This document shows, one piece after another, positions 11,255-23,527 of a DNA stretch of 64,000 nt. This stretch comes from Aspidiotus rigidus (taxonomy: Eukaryota; Arthropoda; Insecta; Hemiptera; Diaspididae): contig JAVHKY010000034.1 in the NCBI GenBank assembly GCA_035079385.1, forward strand, positions 6,758,001 through 6,822,000. The letters run 5' to 3'. The translations under genes were made by a program, and so were the position numbers. The notes beneath the pieces are model-generated. The model was not told the DNA's origin and ran no database searches. It saw only the letters and a list, made by a program, of their open reading frames with translations. Positions within the stretch are counted from its first letter, which is position 1, and each line of letters starts with the position of its first letter.

Positions 11255-12345
11255 TCACCTCACTTGAGCCCTTTTCCAAGAGGTGCTTCGCAAAGGCAAA
11301 TTTTGTAGAATTTCCGTTGGGACGTGATCATTAATTCTAGTCCGGAACTCTCGGCCGGTCTCACCAACATAACACACCGGGCAGTTGCGACAACAGAGTC
11401 GGTACACACCGCTCCTAGACAAGGGAGGGGTCGAATATTTCCCATTAGGGAGAAGCCTCCCGAGCTTTAAATAAGGGTAGAACGAGGGAGTCCTGTTGCA
11501 GGTCTTAATTACATCCCCAATCAGGGATGTAAGTTTAGGGAGATAAGGAAGGAGGACGGAATAATTCCTCTGAACTGTCCGGGGTGATTGGGTAAAGGTG
11601 GTGGTTCGTTGGAGAGCTACCTTAGTAACTTTCCTCCGGACAAGGCCGTGGATATCAATATTAACCATATTAACAGTAGCTAATTGCTGAAGGATAGAGA
11701 CTTCCTTCGCAAAAGCAGACTGAGAAAGGGGTAGAGAAAGAAGGCGGTGAACAAATGAGTTAAAAGCAGCAATCTTGTGAGAAAAGGGGCAAAAAGACGA
11801 TCCGTGGATGAGGATGCCTGTAGTGGTAGGCTTCCTATAGAGTTGGAAGTCCAACCTATCAGGGAGGAGGGAGATCGTGAGGTCGAGGAAATTGATCTCA
11901 GAACCCCCGATCTCCACAGTGAATTCAATGGAAGAATAAAAAGTATTCATGAGATTTAGAAACTCTTGAAGGGAGTGGACGGGTCCGGTCCAAACACATA
12001 ATATGTCATCGACGTATCTACGCCAAAGAAACACGTGATTGAGGTGAGGATCATCAGAGTTGAAAACCTCAGCTTCAAATCTAGACATGAAAACTTCAGC
12101 TATGAGAGACCCCAGTGGTGATCCGATGGGGACACCTATGTCAGGAGGAAGTTGATAGATAGAATCGTTGAACTGACATACATTGGGGCTGAGGCATTTT
12201 TGAAGAAGAGAATTGAATCCAGAAATGAAGGAAGGAGGGACTAATGCCTCATTGAGTAACTCATCCATGCGTTCCCAGATAGGGAGGAGGACGACGGGGG
12301 GAACAAACCCACCACGTCGAACGAAATGAGAATACTTCCAGAAGG
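11255..12345 (-). pseudogene. Penelope-like element, second family: RT plus partial GIY-YIG
   Basis: A 5'- and 3'-truncated PLE on the minus strand, clearly divergent from the other copies here. The main open frame (11255-12385 in track terms) carries IGVPIGSPLGSLIAEVFMSRFEAE, an intact YVDD box (RRYVDDILCVW), the INFLDLTIS segment and GVYRLCCRNCPVCYVGETGREFRTRINDH, the start of a GIY-YIG nuclease. The FDVVGLFP motif lies in another frame near 12310, so a frameshift sits at the C-run close to 12290. The protein ends shortly after the nuclease motif, losing the FADHL segment and beyond. The adjacent 12355-19830 PLE belongs to the other family. Confidence 0.85.
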
Positions 12346-12460
12346 GGGGGGGGGGAATTAGAAGTAAGAGACTCGGATAACTCAATTGAGTTCTTTATAA
12401 GCGAAAAAGACGAATACTCCGAATGGAGAGTAAACCTTGCGAACCGCAGAAAATACAAAA

Positions 12461-12500
12461 CGACGAGCGCTTTCGGTTAATAAACCATCTTCAAGCCTGA
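12461..12500 (-). ncRNA. Decayed hammerhead-ribozyme-like motif in Penelope tail
   Basis: Reading the minus strand: TTGAAGA, then T, a GGTT-TATT-AACC hairpin, then GAAA and GCGCTC. This matches the hammerhead order CUGANGA - helix II - GAA - short helix III - UH with one core change (C3 to U). The palindromic AGCGCT would be the minimal helix III. Equivalent motifs occur at 22681, 34586, 41894 and 44590. Hammerheads in PLE terminal repeats are known from the literature; activity of this copy is doubtful. Confidence 0.5.
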
Positions 12501-14486
12501 AAGGAAGGCAACTGACGAACGGAGGAGAAGAACAATGTATTAAGATTGGCTAAACGAGAAATCACGGTATGAATCCTAGACCAGTTCGATCAGGCCATCT
12601 TCCGGAATGAACGAGTTGAGTACAGTGATACCGTCAGTGTTGCGATGACCCATTATCTCTATATACTCGAGGGCGATGCGCTTTCGGTACGAATTCTCCT
12701 TATGGAGGAGCTTTTCGGATCCCTCACGGAAGCTGTGGCCACTGTTCATCAAATGATCCGCAAAAGCTGACTCTCCCAAGCGTCCCTTCTCCCAAGACTT
12801 CAGGTGCTCAGCTACTCTAACCTTCATTTGGCGGCTGATTTCATCAGTATGACAGCCTTCACAATCCCCACATTCCATGTTATGAAGACCACTCCTCTCA
12901 TCAATGGGTATGGGGTCCTTCAGTCTCACAAACAACCCCTTAACTATTGTAGGGTTGTAGAAAGCGGGTCTGAAGCCAAACGGGCGGAGGGCCCGACCCA
13001 ATTGGAGGGAGAACTTCCCCAGAAAAGGAAGACTGATCCAACGCAACCGGCGATCACGGATCGTGTCTCGGGGGAGGGAGGTGGTGGAATCAAGAATGCT
13101 CCTTGTAACTTTCCTCCGAACCATCACGTCAACGTCGACATTGACCCCATTCACTCTAGCCAGGTGTTTTATTCTGCGTACTTCTTTCTTAAAAGCAGAC
13201 TGACTCAACGGAATACCAGTCAGTCTTTGAACTAGGCTATGAAATGCAGCCATCTTGTGGGCAACAGGACCGAACGAACCACCGTGGACTAAAACATCGG
13301 TCGTAGTATCTTTCCTGTAAATTCCAGACTCATGGATACCGTCTACAATAGAGATCGATAAATCCAAAAAGTTAATGGAAAATACCCCTATTTCGAAAGT
13401 AAACTTTATGGAAGGGTACCAGGAATTGAGATACCTCAGAAACTCACCACGGAGATCTGGGGGACCAGTCCAGGTGCATAGAACGTCATCAACGTACCTG
13501 TGCCAATAGTGAATATGATTGAGTAACACCTGGTTCGAGGAAAAAAGGTCAAGTTCAAACTTAGACATGAAAACTTGGGAGATAAGAGAGCCTAAAGGAG
13601 ATCCAACAGGGATCCCTACTTCATCAGGGAACTCGAAAAATTTCCCTTCAAATTTACAGTAGTTAGAGGACCAGCAGGTATTCAGAAGATCGAAAAATCC
13701 CTGAAGCTCATTGTGAGGAATGTTGGCTCTGACGAGTAGTTCACCCATCCGCTGGATAGTAGCAGCCTTGGGAATATTCGGGAACAAACCAACAACATCA
13801 AAAGAGCAGATGGTCGTTCCCGGGGGAAGACTTACACCCTTCAGGCCATCAGTTACAGAGGCCGAATTCAAAACCGAATGAGGAGATTCAAAATCAATGC
13901 GATTTTCGAACCATCGGTCAAGGAATTTGGCAAGGACGTAAGTGGGGGGGGGGGAGACGAAAGAAACATTGGGTCGCATCGGGGTATTGTTCTTATGGAC
14001 TTTGGGCAGCCCGTAGAGGAGGGGGGTGGGGTGGGGTTAGGAAGAAGGAGGGTTTTTTTCAGAGCAGGAGTCTTGATAATAGCCTCACTCCTGTTGATGA
14101 CACTCCTAACTTCTTTGACTTGCTTCGGGAAGCTGAAATACTCACTCTCTTTAGCACCACACTGCTGGAGGACCTCGTGGACCTTGGAAGAATAGGCGGA
14201 TTTCTCCATCACCACAACAGTATTTCCCTTGTCCGCCTTAGTCACGATTAAATCTCCCTCTTTAATCTTCCTCTTTAAACCTTGAATCACTCCTTCCAAT
14301 TTATTATTCATGCGGGGGAGGGGGTTATTGCGGGCTATCTCGGCACAAACTTTCTGGGTATTAAAACCAGGGCCAATCTTAACAGCAAGATCCGCAACAA
14401 CATTAGCCAAGGTTTCATCTTTCTTGAGGGGAGGTAGACTAAATTTCAAACCTTTCTCAAGGATAGCTGTTTCGTCACCATTGAAC

Positions 14487-14491
14487 AGTAC
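14487..14491. repeat. Target-site duplication AGTAC, left copy
   Basis: AGTAC precedes the 5' LTR and is repeated at 19360-19364 after the 3' LTR. Removing the element plus one copy rejoins the Penelope sequence in line with the sibling PLE at 40850. Confidence 0.95.
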
Positions 14492-14594
14492 TGTTGTATA
14501 GATATTAGATAAGGACTATGTAGAAGTTAGTTTAGTTGGAAATAGACACTTATGCTTATCGCACGTATCGTTTATACGCTCGCCCGCTACAACA
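14492..14594 (+). repeat. 5' LTR (103 bp)
   Basis: Begins TGTTGTATAG and ends CGCTACAACA. It matches 19257-19359 base for base by eye. It is unusually short for a Gypsy LTR, as in the Mag lineage. Confidence 0.95.
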
Positions 14595-14612
14595 TGGTGG
14601 CAGCGGTTCGAA
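14595..14612 (+). other. Primer-binding site candidate
   Basis: TGGTGGCAGCGGTTCGAA follows the LTR directly. The leading TGG complements the tRNA CCA end. I could not assign the tRNA species. Confidence 0.6.
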
Positions 14613-14906
14613 ATCGACCCACGGTAATCTGTTAAATCGGAACCATAGTATATTTCGACGAATCGCGATGGAAAGAGAATTTTTTTTTTTTTTTTATTTC
14701 TGATTTTAAAAAAATCGAGGATCACTAATTAAGTGTCATGAACATTCGCCAAGTGTAAAACAGTGCACAGTGTACACGAACAGTGACCGAATACATTAAT
14801 CGATTCGCAGCGTTCGCGTTATAACCTGCTTATTTATCTTCAATGTTCTTATCATAGTCGTTCGTATACCTGTCTTCACGATAACGTCTGCAATTTTCGA
14901 GTTATC

Positions 14907-17309
14907 ATGACGGATAAAATAATAACAAACAACGTTTCTCCTCCTGATAAATTTTCGTTCAAACCCGAGGATTGGCCCAGATGGAAGACGAGGTATGTTC
15001 GATATCTAGCGGCGGCGGGCCTCGACAAACAGGAAGACAACGTAAAAATCAACTCCTTAATATACACCATGGGAGAAGAAGCAGAGGACATTTTTGCGTC
15101 ATTTTCATGGAACCCAAAGAAGGACCAGGAAGCGTACGAAAAAGTCCTAGAAAAATACGAATCGTACTTCATTCCTAAAAGAAACACGATCCATGAAAGG
15201 TGTATGTTCTTCCTGCGACGTCAGAGGCCAGGCGAGCCCGCTGACGAATTCATTACTTCTCTCTTCAAATTATCCGAAAATGCCGACTTTAAAGACATGC
15301 GCGAAGACTTGATCCGCGACTTTCTTGTTCTCGGGCTATTAGATAAAGACTTGAGTAAAAAAATGCAATTGATGCAAGACCTGACCCTTCAGAAAGCCAT
15401 GAATACCGTTCGCACCCACGAAATGGTAGAAAAACAGCAAAGTATGCAGATTCGAGAAACTTGCGACCAGAAAGTAGACGTCGATAGAGTATACTCGCGC
15501 TCCCAACGTTGGCCAGAAAAGAAAAACTTCTCATCAACGAAACAAAATGTACCAGAAAAAGAATCGAGAGATAGACAGTGTCGGCGATGTGGCTCTTACC
15601 AGTACCACGACCGTCTATCATGTCCGGCCCGCAACGCTGAATGCGGAAAATGCCGGTTCAGAGGTCACTTTGAAAAATTTTGCCGCACAAAACCAGAAAA
15701 TATAACTCAAAGAAGACGAAATGATCGACGCGAGCCTAAGCGAGCTCAGTACGCTAAAGTAAATTCAGATTCCGACAGCGACTTAGATTTAAAGGAGGGT
15801 CATATATCCCGCGTAAAACGCTATTCAAGCTCCGACTCGGCCGACGGTTATATCGGACATGTGAAAAAGATCAAAAAAGTGCAGTCCATAGCTAAGGAGG
15901 ACTATGACTTTGCTTGTAAAATTGGAAAAAAAGACCGTGTCCTACAGATTGACTGCGGAGCGGACGAAACAATTGCTTCCACCTCCTATTACGATCCGGA
16001 ATATAAGCTATACAGTCCCGACTGTAAGTTCGAGGTTCCTGGTGGAAACCGCTTAGATATAGTGGGTATGCAGAAAATCCCAATCACGTACCAAGGAAAA
16101 GTATCTGTACAAAAAATATACCTAGCTAAGAACCAAAGAACGGCGCTCTTAGGAAAGCCTGCAATAGCGGCTTTTGACCTAATAAAACGCATCAATGCCT
16201 CTTCTGCAGAAAACTCTGAAAAATACCTGCCAGAAAATAGATACTCCGGCATCTTCAAAGGCTTAGGCTGCATCCCTGGAGAATACAAAATTACTCTAAG
16301 AGAAGGGGCTAAGCCGTTCGCAATTACGGTTCCTAGAAGAATACCCTACCCCCTCCTTGGTACAGTGAAGGAAAAGTTGGCAAAAATGGTTACAGACGGC
16401 GTTATAACACCGATAAAGGAACCCACAGACTGGGTCTCCCCCATGTCAATTGCTACTCGAAAAGGAAAAATTCGTCTATGCATCGACCTCACTCGCCTGA
16501 ACAAAAACGTAAAAAGAGAAATCTTCCCTCTACCGCCAATTGAGGAATCGTTTTCAAAACTAAAAGGAGCCAAAGTGTTCTCAAAACTGGACGCAAACTC
16601 GGGATTCCACCAGTGCAACCTTGCTGAAGAGTCAAAGAAACTAACGACATTTCTAACCCCATTTGGAAGGTTCTATTTCAATCGACTACCATTTGGGATC
16701 ACTAGCGCCCCCGAATTTTTCCAATCTCAGATGAACCGCATCCTTGAAGACTGCCCAAATACAACGTGCCACATGGATGACATTCTAGTGTGGGGAAAGA
16801 CAGTAGAAGAGCACGACCGTCACTTGAACAAAGTACTCTCAAAATTAAGGGAGTCTAACCTCACGCTAAATGCGGAAAAATGTGAATTCCGTAAGAAGTC
16901 CATCAAATATTTAGGATTTATAGTATCACACGATTCAATAAAACCAGACAAAGAAGAGGTCGAAGCCATACTGCGGATGTCCGAACCGAAAAATCGCGCA
17001 GAACTACAGTCATTCTTAGGCAGCGTTAACTTTCTTTCTCGACACATCCCAAATCGCTCGGACATATTAGAACCATTACACTCGCTACTCAGAAAAGACT
17101 GTTCATTTTTTTGGGGACCTGCCCAACAAGAAGCGTTTGAAACAACAAAGGAAAAACTCGCATCCGCCCCAGTCCTGGCAATCTACGACCCGAAGCGACC
17201 AACAATAGTATCCACCGACGCCTCCTCGTACGGCCTTGGCGGCGTTCTACTTCAAAAAGATGAGGAAAACAACCTCCGGCCAGTCGCATATATGCGTCTT
17301 GTAGTCTGA
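14907..17309 (+). pseudogene. gag-pol, first part: Gag, protease, RT and start of RNase H (frameshifted)
   Basis: The frame starts at an ATG 312 bp after the 5' LTR and runs 800 codons. Residues ~1-200 are Gag-like. Residues 225-239 form a C-x2-C-x5-H-x4-C knuckle and 246-259 a classical C-x2-C-x4-H-x4-C knuckle. The aspartic protease core is at ~346-357, with D349-C350-G351 in place of the usual DTG/DSG, and the closing LLGKPAI segment follows. RT spans roughly residues 480-660, with [28 protein letters not shown] and HMDD (622-625). His before MDD is, as I recall, seen in relatives. RNase H begins with [12 protein letters not shown] 2-bp (AT) duplication within 17288-17293 then shifts the frame and a stop follows at 17309. 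Confidence 0.93.
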
Positions 17310-19009
17310 CCAAAGCGCAAAGGAACTACGCGCAGATTGAAAAGGAATTATACGCCATTGTATGGGCATGCCTGAAATTCAAATCGTATCTGATTGGCAT
17401 AAACTTTCAGATTGAAACAGACCACAAACCTCTGATTCCGATCTTAACGACTAAGTTCTTTGACGACTTATCACCGCGGATCCAAAGACTACGCATGCAT
17501 CTACTTCAATTTAATTTCGAAATTTCGCATACTCCTGGAAAGGATCTCATAACGGCTGACCTTCGGTCAAGAAAACCAACAACTAAATCCTCCCTCGTTG
17601 AGAAAAAATTGATGGAGGACTTAGAATACGCGTCCGTCAATGTAATCAGCATGATACCTATACGATCGCGGCTAATGGGCAAGATACTTGAAGAACAAGA
17701 TATCTCCCACATTGGCCAAGCTCTCCACCAATATATACGTTACGAATGGCCCAAGAACCTACCTGACGAACTCATAGAGTACCGCAAATATGAAACATCG
17801 CTCTCAATGATTGATGGTCTGATAGTGTACGGAGGAAATCGTGTCTGGATCCCTCTTGCACTCAGAGCAGAAATTCTCTCTCGCCTCCACGAAAGCCATA
17901 TGGGCTTCGAAAAAACCTACCGACTAGCACAGACAGGGGTCTGGTGGCCCGGCATGTACAAAGATATCGAAAACACAGTTCAATCATGCACACACTGCGC
18001 GGATAAGCGCCCAAATCCAAAAGAACCACTCATCACCACTGAGCTACCTTCGAGACCATGGGAGAAAATTGGTGTGGACATCCTGCAGAAAGACAAGCGA
18101 AATTATCTAGTAGCTATCGACTACTACTCTAAATATATGGAATTGGCAGAACTACCCACGCTGACATCAAAGGTCGTAATACAACGCCTAAAAGCTACCT
18201 TTGCCCGTCACGGAATACCCCTTGTGATGTTTACAGATAATGGTCCGCAACTAACGTCATTTGAAACGGCGGCTTTTGCAGAAAAATATGATTTTGAAAT
18301 CATAACACGCAGCCCAGCGTACCCGCAAGCTAATGGACTTGCCGAGGCAGCCGTCAAGATTGCGAAAAAAATACTCGACTCTGATGACCCGCATCTGGCG
18401 CTCCTCACTTACCGCGCTACGCCGACAAAGTTGAACTTCAGTCCAGCGGAACTTCTCATGAACCGTCAAATCCGCTGCACTATCCCGCGTATCAAACTGA
18501 AGAACGAAACGCCGCCACGACGAGAAGTTGAACGTAATCACGAAATAAGCAGACGCCGCATGGAACGGTACTACAATAGATCGGCACGAAATCTAACCGA
18601 ACTCTTACCGGGAACCCGCGTATTAGTCGACGATCTACAACGACGAGGAACAATCGTCCGAAAACGAAAAGAGCCACGATCTTACGACGTCCATCTCGAC
18701 AATGGAGGCACGATTCGCCGAAATCGCAGGAACCTCCGATGCCCAAAATCCTACATCGAAGAAATCGACGATCATCCCATCGATATTAATGCCAAGGAAG
18801 CCAAACCGACTAGTACCTTGAGCACCCCAAAGAAGAACGAACCACCGACGACCCCGAGTTCACGAGAAAAGAAAAATCGGAATAAAACCAAACCAATCTT
18901 GTCGTATGGTCTTGTTCCGGCTCCAAATCACACTAGGTCTGGAAGAGAGATTGCTCATCCCGACCGATTTCAAGCGGAAGGACCGATTCGGGACCGATCC
19001 AAGAAGTAG
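17294..19009 (+). pseudogene. gag-pol, second part: rest of RNase H and integrase
   Basis: This is the continuation of the same polyprotein after the 2-bp frameshift; the first ATG in this frame is at 17495. RNase H ends around ETDHKPL..SPRIQRLRMHL. An H2C2 zinc-binding module follows (H..H in the HESHMGFEKT segment, C..C in SCTHC). The integrase core has the DDE residues in GVDIL, FTDNGPQ and AYPQANGLAEAAVK. A basic C-terminal tail follows, rich in Lys/Arg/Pro. Integrase inserts the cDNA into host DNA; the 5-bp flanking duplication is consistent with it. No chromodomain or envelope was recognised. Stop at 19009. Confidence 0.93.
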
Positions 19010-19245
19010 AACCTTTTCATTTTTTATTTATTTATTTTATTTATTTTTCACGCTTTTTCTTTCTCTCCTTCTCGAAGTATCTTCATTTCATTAACAGTTC
19101 TATTTTTAGTTATCTCGATATTGACTCCTTCGGAGAGAGAGATAGTGTGCTAGAAGTATTAATATTTGTTCAGAAGCGTCTTCAATTTATTTGCGTGTAA
19201 AATTAAGAATACTTAAATACTTATCGCGTTTATATTTGGCCCCAT

Positions 19246-19256
19246 AGAAAGGGAGA
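19246..19256 (+). other. Polypurine tract
   Basis: AGAAAGGGAGA immediately precedes the 3' LTR, the expected site for plus-strand priming. Confidence 0.8.
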
Positions 19257-19359
19257 TGTTGTATAGATATTAGATAAGGACTATGTAGAAGTTAGTTTAG
19301 TTGGAAATAGACACTTATGCTTATCGCACGTATCGTTTATACGCTCGCCCGCTACAACA
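19257..19359 (+). repeat. 3' LTR (103 bp)
   Basis: Identical by eye to the 5' LTR and followed at once by AGTAC (19360-19364), the second copy of the target duplication. Confidence 0.95.
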
Positions 19360-19364
19360 AGTAC

Positions 19365-19830
19365 CTGACTATTATTTATGAGGGGGGGGGATGGAATTTA
19401 TGAACGTCAACACCATCACTCGACCCTTCCTCAACCACATCACTATTAACCTTCATTAGAGAGGACAACTTCTTATTTTTCTTCTCCCTCAACTTCACCT
19501 CAAACTTCCGACACTTTCAATTGACGTCCCGCATAAAGTAATCAAACTCAAGGGGGGGAGGATCATACCGGAGAGTCTCGAATGGACCAGAAGGTTCAAT
19601 CTCGTAGTGATATTATATTTACCATGTCCCCCATACCCATGATGAGAGGAGTGGGGTTTATAAGTTGGAATGTAGGGGAGTACAAGATTTTTGTTGTCGA
19701 AGTTATTTGACCGTCCCATTTGCGCAGATCCAATTTTCTAGCTTGGTCGTGGTGTGGGGGCAAGCGCTCTGGATACGACAACGTACGAAATTCGGAGTCA
19801 CACGAAGTTTTAAACATTGTTTGAGAAAGG
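19365..19830 (-). pseudogene. Penelope-like element, N-terminal remainder beyond the Gypsy insertion
   Basis: This minus-strand sequence encodes, in broken frames, the N-terminal PLE region seen intact at 36700-37004. GHGKYNITTRLNLLVHSRLS matches WHGKLNITTRLNLLVHSKLS of the full-length copy, and the start resembles its LKxxxxxxKFRxL beginning. G-runs at 19381-19389 and 19553-19559 accompany frameshifts. It is the 5' half of the copy at 12355-14491. Confidence 0.85.
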
Positions 19831-22679
19831 AAACATGAGACGAATAGGTCCCTAGCTTCAGCTACAGCTTCCAGAAGAGGAACGGGTTAAGGAACTAATC
19901 GCTCGTGTCACAATCTACATTTTTCAGATCCTCTGCACCCCATGAAACAGGTTTCCTGCCACCCCTCGGTCGACTCCGTTAAAGAACCCGTGAGTTTTCA
20001 AACTTTCAAAAATAAAAAAAAAAGAAAAAAAGAAATCCACTTCAGCTGCAACGAGCAAGATTGAAGTTGAGGCTCCCCCCCCCCCCCCCGAAAAAAATGA
20101 ACTGAGATGAGTGTTTCTGGTTGGTTTTTCTCTGCATTATAATTTTAATCAGACTTGAGAAAACGAAAGATAAAATTACAATACGTTCTCTCATTCTCGT
20201 CAAACCCGTCAAAAATTTCATCCATTAAACTATTATCAAATCTTTTACTTTTTTTTTTCCCCCAACAATGCTTCCTCTCCATCATTTTATTGTCTCGCGC
20301 TCGTTTAAAAGCCAATAATACCGCTAACGCGATCGCTCCATGTTCATTGTTCTTGAATAATTCGCGTCCTCTCTCATACTCCATTTCTTCTCGTTTTTAC
20401 GACATTATCTCGATATTATTTCCAATTCGTCGAATGAGTCAGATAAAGAAAGCGGAGCAGTTGAGGTATATACATGAGACAGAATAAACCGTGAGTCAAG
20501 AAGACTCACTTCCGTCGGTCGTAAAGTAATCTTGAGACTGGTAATCTCATCGTGAAGACGTTTTTACCGTTGGAAAAAATTATTTAATAGCATTATTAAT
20601 AACGACGAAGATAATAAAAGGCAGCACTGAAAGGATTTCTCTCGTGCTGTATAATATGAGACATCCATTCCGTATCATCTCGTGCGCGTTTTACCTCCGT
20701 TTCCCCTTTCTAATTTAATTGTAATATTGGCAGATGAAATTTGGACGGTACCTACTCGATATTGTGTACCATCAGTACGGTTGTCACAGGAAACAGACGA
20801 CAAGTACCGGAGCTATAGGAGTCTTATTAATTATATAATACTGGGATTGTAAAGGCCCACCTATCTACGTACTCGACTTCGGTTAATGTAGTTATCTGAT
20901 TTGTAGCGAATACAATGATAGATATACAGGTTACATTTTCAATCCTGTTTTAATGAAGACGGTTCCTTCGTAGTATTCTATCGAGGAAAGATGACGTATT
21001 GTAATACTTCGTATTCTCGTCGACGTCGAAATAATTTGAAAAACAGAAGCAGTGCATTTTAAACTTCGCAATATGTCTTATATACCACAAATGAAACTAC
21101 AGAGAGAGAGAAGACGGGACGAAAACCCATTTAATACTGCTGCATAAATTTTGTTCGGATTTTTAGAGGTGAGGTTGTAGACTAGTCATTTTTGAGGAAA
21201 AAGACAAAAAAAAACCATTGATGGTTGAGAGAGAATATCATTTGTACGTAACTATTGTACCGGTACGAGTGTCGCATATATTTGCTGCAAGAGTGGTGTA
21301 TTTGCACGTTAATAAAGAATTGTATTATTTGAAATACCACGGCGAGCTCAATAAAAAATAGGAAAACGACCGAATGTTTTTCCAATACGTGAGCTGAATT
21401 GCTTTCTTGTTGGTACGTCAGTTATATTTTCGAGTTTTTACCGGGTGAAGGCAATTGCTAGATAAAGTTCACGAATATTAAGGTAAGCTCATCTTACCAG
21501 AGTTTGATCGACATCTATCAGTAACAATTTTACGCTACAATAGGACCGAAAGGGAGGTATGTTGAAAGATTGCGACCAAAGAAAGGGACTTGATGTGTTC
21601 TAGCGAACATATCTCTTTTGAAATGAACACATTAAGATGTAGTATCTAACAGTTGCAAATTATAGTCGTGGAAGCTGGAACTTCCCTACTTAAAATCATG
21701 CACACATGATGATGCGGTTATCGCTTCAGCTTTACAAAACCCTAAAACTTTTTTCAGGGTGAAATCCAGTTCAATACTAAGTTATGCTGAGAGTACATCC
21801 ACTAGCTCCCATTCGAAGTTCATATCCAGCTCTCAAACTGGCGCTTCAATAAAAGGTCGTTCCCTCCAGGCCTACCTCTTGATAATTATGGTCTTCTTCA
21901 TGGAGTCTGAAACTTCAGTAATTATTGCGTGATTTAAAATGTTGTGAGGTGCGCACAGCTAGAGTTCGAGAAGTCGTGACATCATCTGTCGTAAATTACT
22001 TCTCTTTTTTTTTTCAAGGAGTTGAAATGTTTGGAAATCCTGAATCGTATTTTTAGGATCGGCGCAGGCGCTAGCCGACCGTATCGGGACATTCTTTTCG
22101 AAAAACCTCCCCGATGAATGACTCGACAGAATGAATTGCAAATACCCAGGTAGATTCATCCCCTCTTAATACATACTATGATTTAAGAGTTTGAGATGAA
22201 AGGATTGATGTTTACTTATCGTATCGCTTCGTTCCCACCCACCCCTCCCTATTCTTCTTTAAATATTGAAGTATGTGGAGTTGTTATTTTGAGCGTGATG
22301 AATGTGTACACATAAATAATAATAGTTCCTCCTCAATCCATTATTATGTGTTTTTCTTCAACCTTTAAAAATTTTCAATTTTGTTAATAATTTTTCGATC
22401 TTCATTCTTTTGTTGCAGGTTAGTTCACTGAAGGGTTTAATGTTTCACAAATATCAGTAAGTTTTTCCTTGACATTATTGCATGAGTTTGGAAAGATTTT
22501 AAAAAAATATGACTAAGGGCTCTGCAAAGTCCATTGATGAAAATTCTGGAATGGGATATTGGCTTTCCTACATGATTGTGAATATTTTTAATCAAATCTT
22601 TTAGTGTATTCGCTGGTTAATGAAGGTAGATCCTATTTGCCATGGTGTCGACATTCTTGTTACCTTGTCCTGATACTTT
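19831..22679. other. No gene recognised; C-run and A-rich tracts
   Basis: About 2.8 kb of apparently single-copy AT-rich DNA with a poly-C run near 20077-20089. ORFs here (e.g. 20145-20384, 21182-21385, 21959-22159) lack recognisable motifs. Confidence 0.4.
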
Positions 22680-22680
22680 G

Positions 22681-23490
22681 GAGCGCTTTCGGTTAAACAA
22701 CCCCCTTACCAACACCAACGAAAACAAAAAAGTCATGATTGAACCAGCGAGTCATCGAAATGTGAATCATTTCATAGGCTAATTCAATCAAACCCTCGTC
22801 CGGAACGGTGATGCCTTTGTTATTCCAGTGTCGAATAATTTCAATGTTTTCGAGAGCCATACGTTTAAAATATGAATTCTCCCTATGGGGAAGGGCTTCA
22901 GACTCCTCTTGAACCTGTGGCCACTTTCAATTAAATGATCGGCGAAGGCCGACTCACCTAAGTGACCCTTCTCCCACCCTTTTTCATGCTCAGCCACTCT
23001 GATTTGGAGCTGGCGGCCAGTCATTCTTATATATAGACTCCAGGGAAATCGTTGCAAGCTATACTGTATACACAACTCTTCTCGGCTATTGGAATAGGAT
23101 CTTTTAATTTAATGAATAAATTTTTCACTCTATTGGGATTGTAAAAGGCCGGCCGGAATCTGAAGGAACGGAGGATACGGTCCAACTGCAAAGGAAACTT
23201 GCCTAGGAAAGGAAGTCTAATCCAACGTTTTCTACTCACTAGGTGTGAATCCCTACGAAGGGAGGTGGTAGAGTCGAGGAATTTTATAGGAAGCCTTCTC
23301 TGGACCATGAAGTCAATGTCCAATATAACCTGATTCACTCTGGCCTGGTGCTTAATTGTCATCAGTTCTTTCTGGAAAGCAGCCTGACTCAAGCAGCCCG
23401 ACTCAAGGGAATATGAGTCAGCCGATGAATCAAGCTATTGAAAGTCGCAATCTTGTGGGCAACAAGACCAAAAGACGATCGTTCGAAGTT
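22681..23490 (-). pseudogene. Penelope-like element fragment: C-terminal RT, GIY-YIG and tail
   Basis: A 5'-truncated minus-strand PLE. Frame 23027-23392 holds LARVN-like, RRKLP..LDSTTSL and RxRWIRLPFLGKF..LRSFRFRPAFYNPN segments up to VYSIACND. After a frameshift or deletion, frame 22788-23075 has RQLQIRVAEHEKGWEKGHLGESAFADHLIESGH. The GIY core itself (VGET) is lost at the junction near 23035. The tail at 22681-22712 has GAGCGCTTTCGGTTAA, the decayed hammerhead-like motif on the minus strand. Homology ends near 23490, within the FCPVAHK region. Confidence 0.88.
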
Positions 23491-23527
23491 ACCAAACTCG
23501 TGCCTGTTTTATTGGGGATCTTTGAAG

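Larger units (their letters stand above)
12355..14491 (-). pseudogene. Penelope-like element, main family: body and 3' tail, split by a Gypsy element
   Basis: Minus-strand PLE whose 5' part continues at 19365 beyond the LTR element. Frame 12576-13979 holds the RT with GSPLGSLISQVFMSKFELD and an intact YVDD (RYVDDVL), then a degenerate nuclease. Where the full-length copy has GIYIGETGRQ, this copy reads GCHTDEISRQ, so the nuclease core is damaged. Frame 13868-14449 holds the N-terminal part (LPPLKKDETLANVVADLAVKIGPG.. and KADKGNTVVV). The two frames are separated by frameshifts in G-runs at about 13947-14035. The tail (12355-12575) keeps a hammerhead-like motif. It is a dead copy. Confidence 0.9.
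14492..19359 (+). mobile_element. Mag-like Ty3/Gypsy LTR retrotransposon, nested in a Penelope element
   Basis: A 4868-bp element with two apparently identical 103-bp LTRs (TGTTG...CAACA), a TGG-starting primer-binding site, a purine tract before the 3' LTR and a 5-bp AGTAC duplication. One gag-pol frame encodes capsid-type Gag, two zinc knuckles, protease, RT, RNase H and integrase, in Ty3/Gypsy order. There is no envelope frame. Very short LTRs, a fused gag-pol and the RT/protease wording suggest the Mag lineage. Identical LTRs imply a recent insertion. A 2-bp duplication in the RNase H region breaks the frame. Confidence 0.95.

Noticed and set aside
18906..19094. Envelope or accessory ORF downstream of integrase in the Gypsy element
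   Set aside because: It overlaps the gag-pol end in another frame and has no signal peptide, cleavage site or membrane layout.
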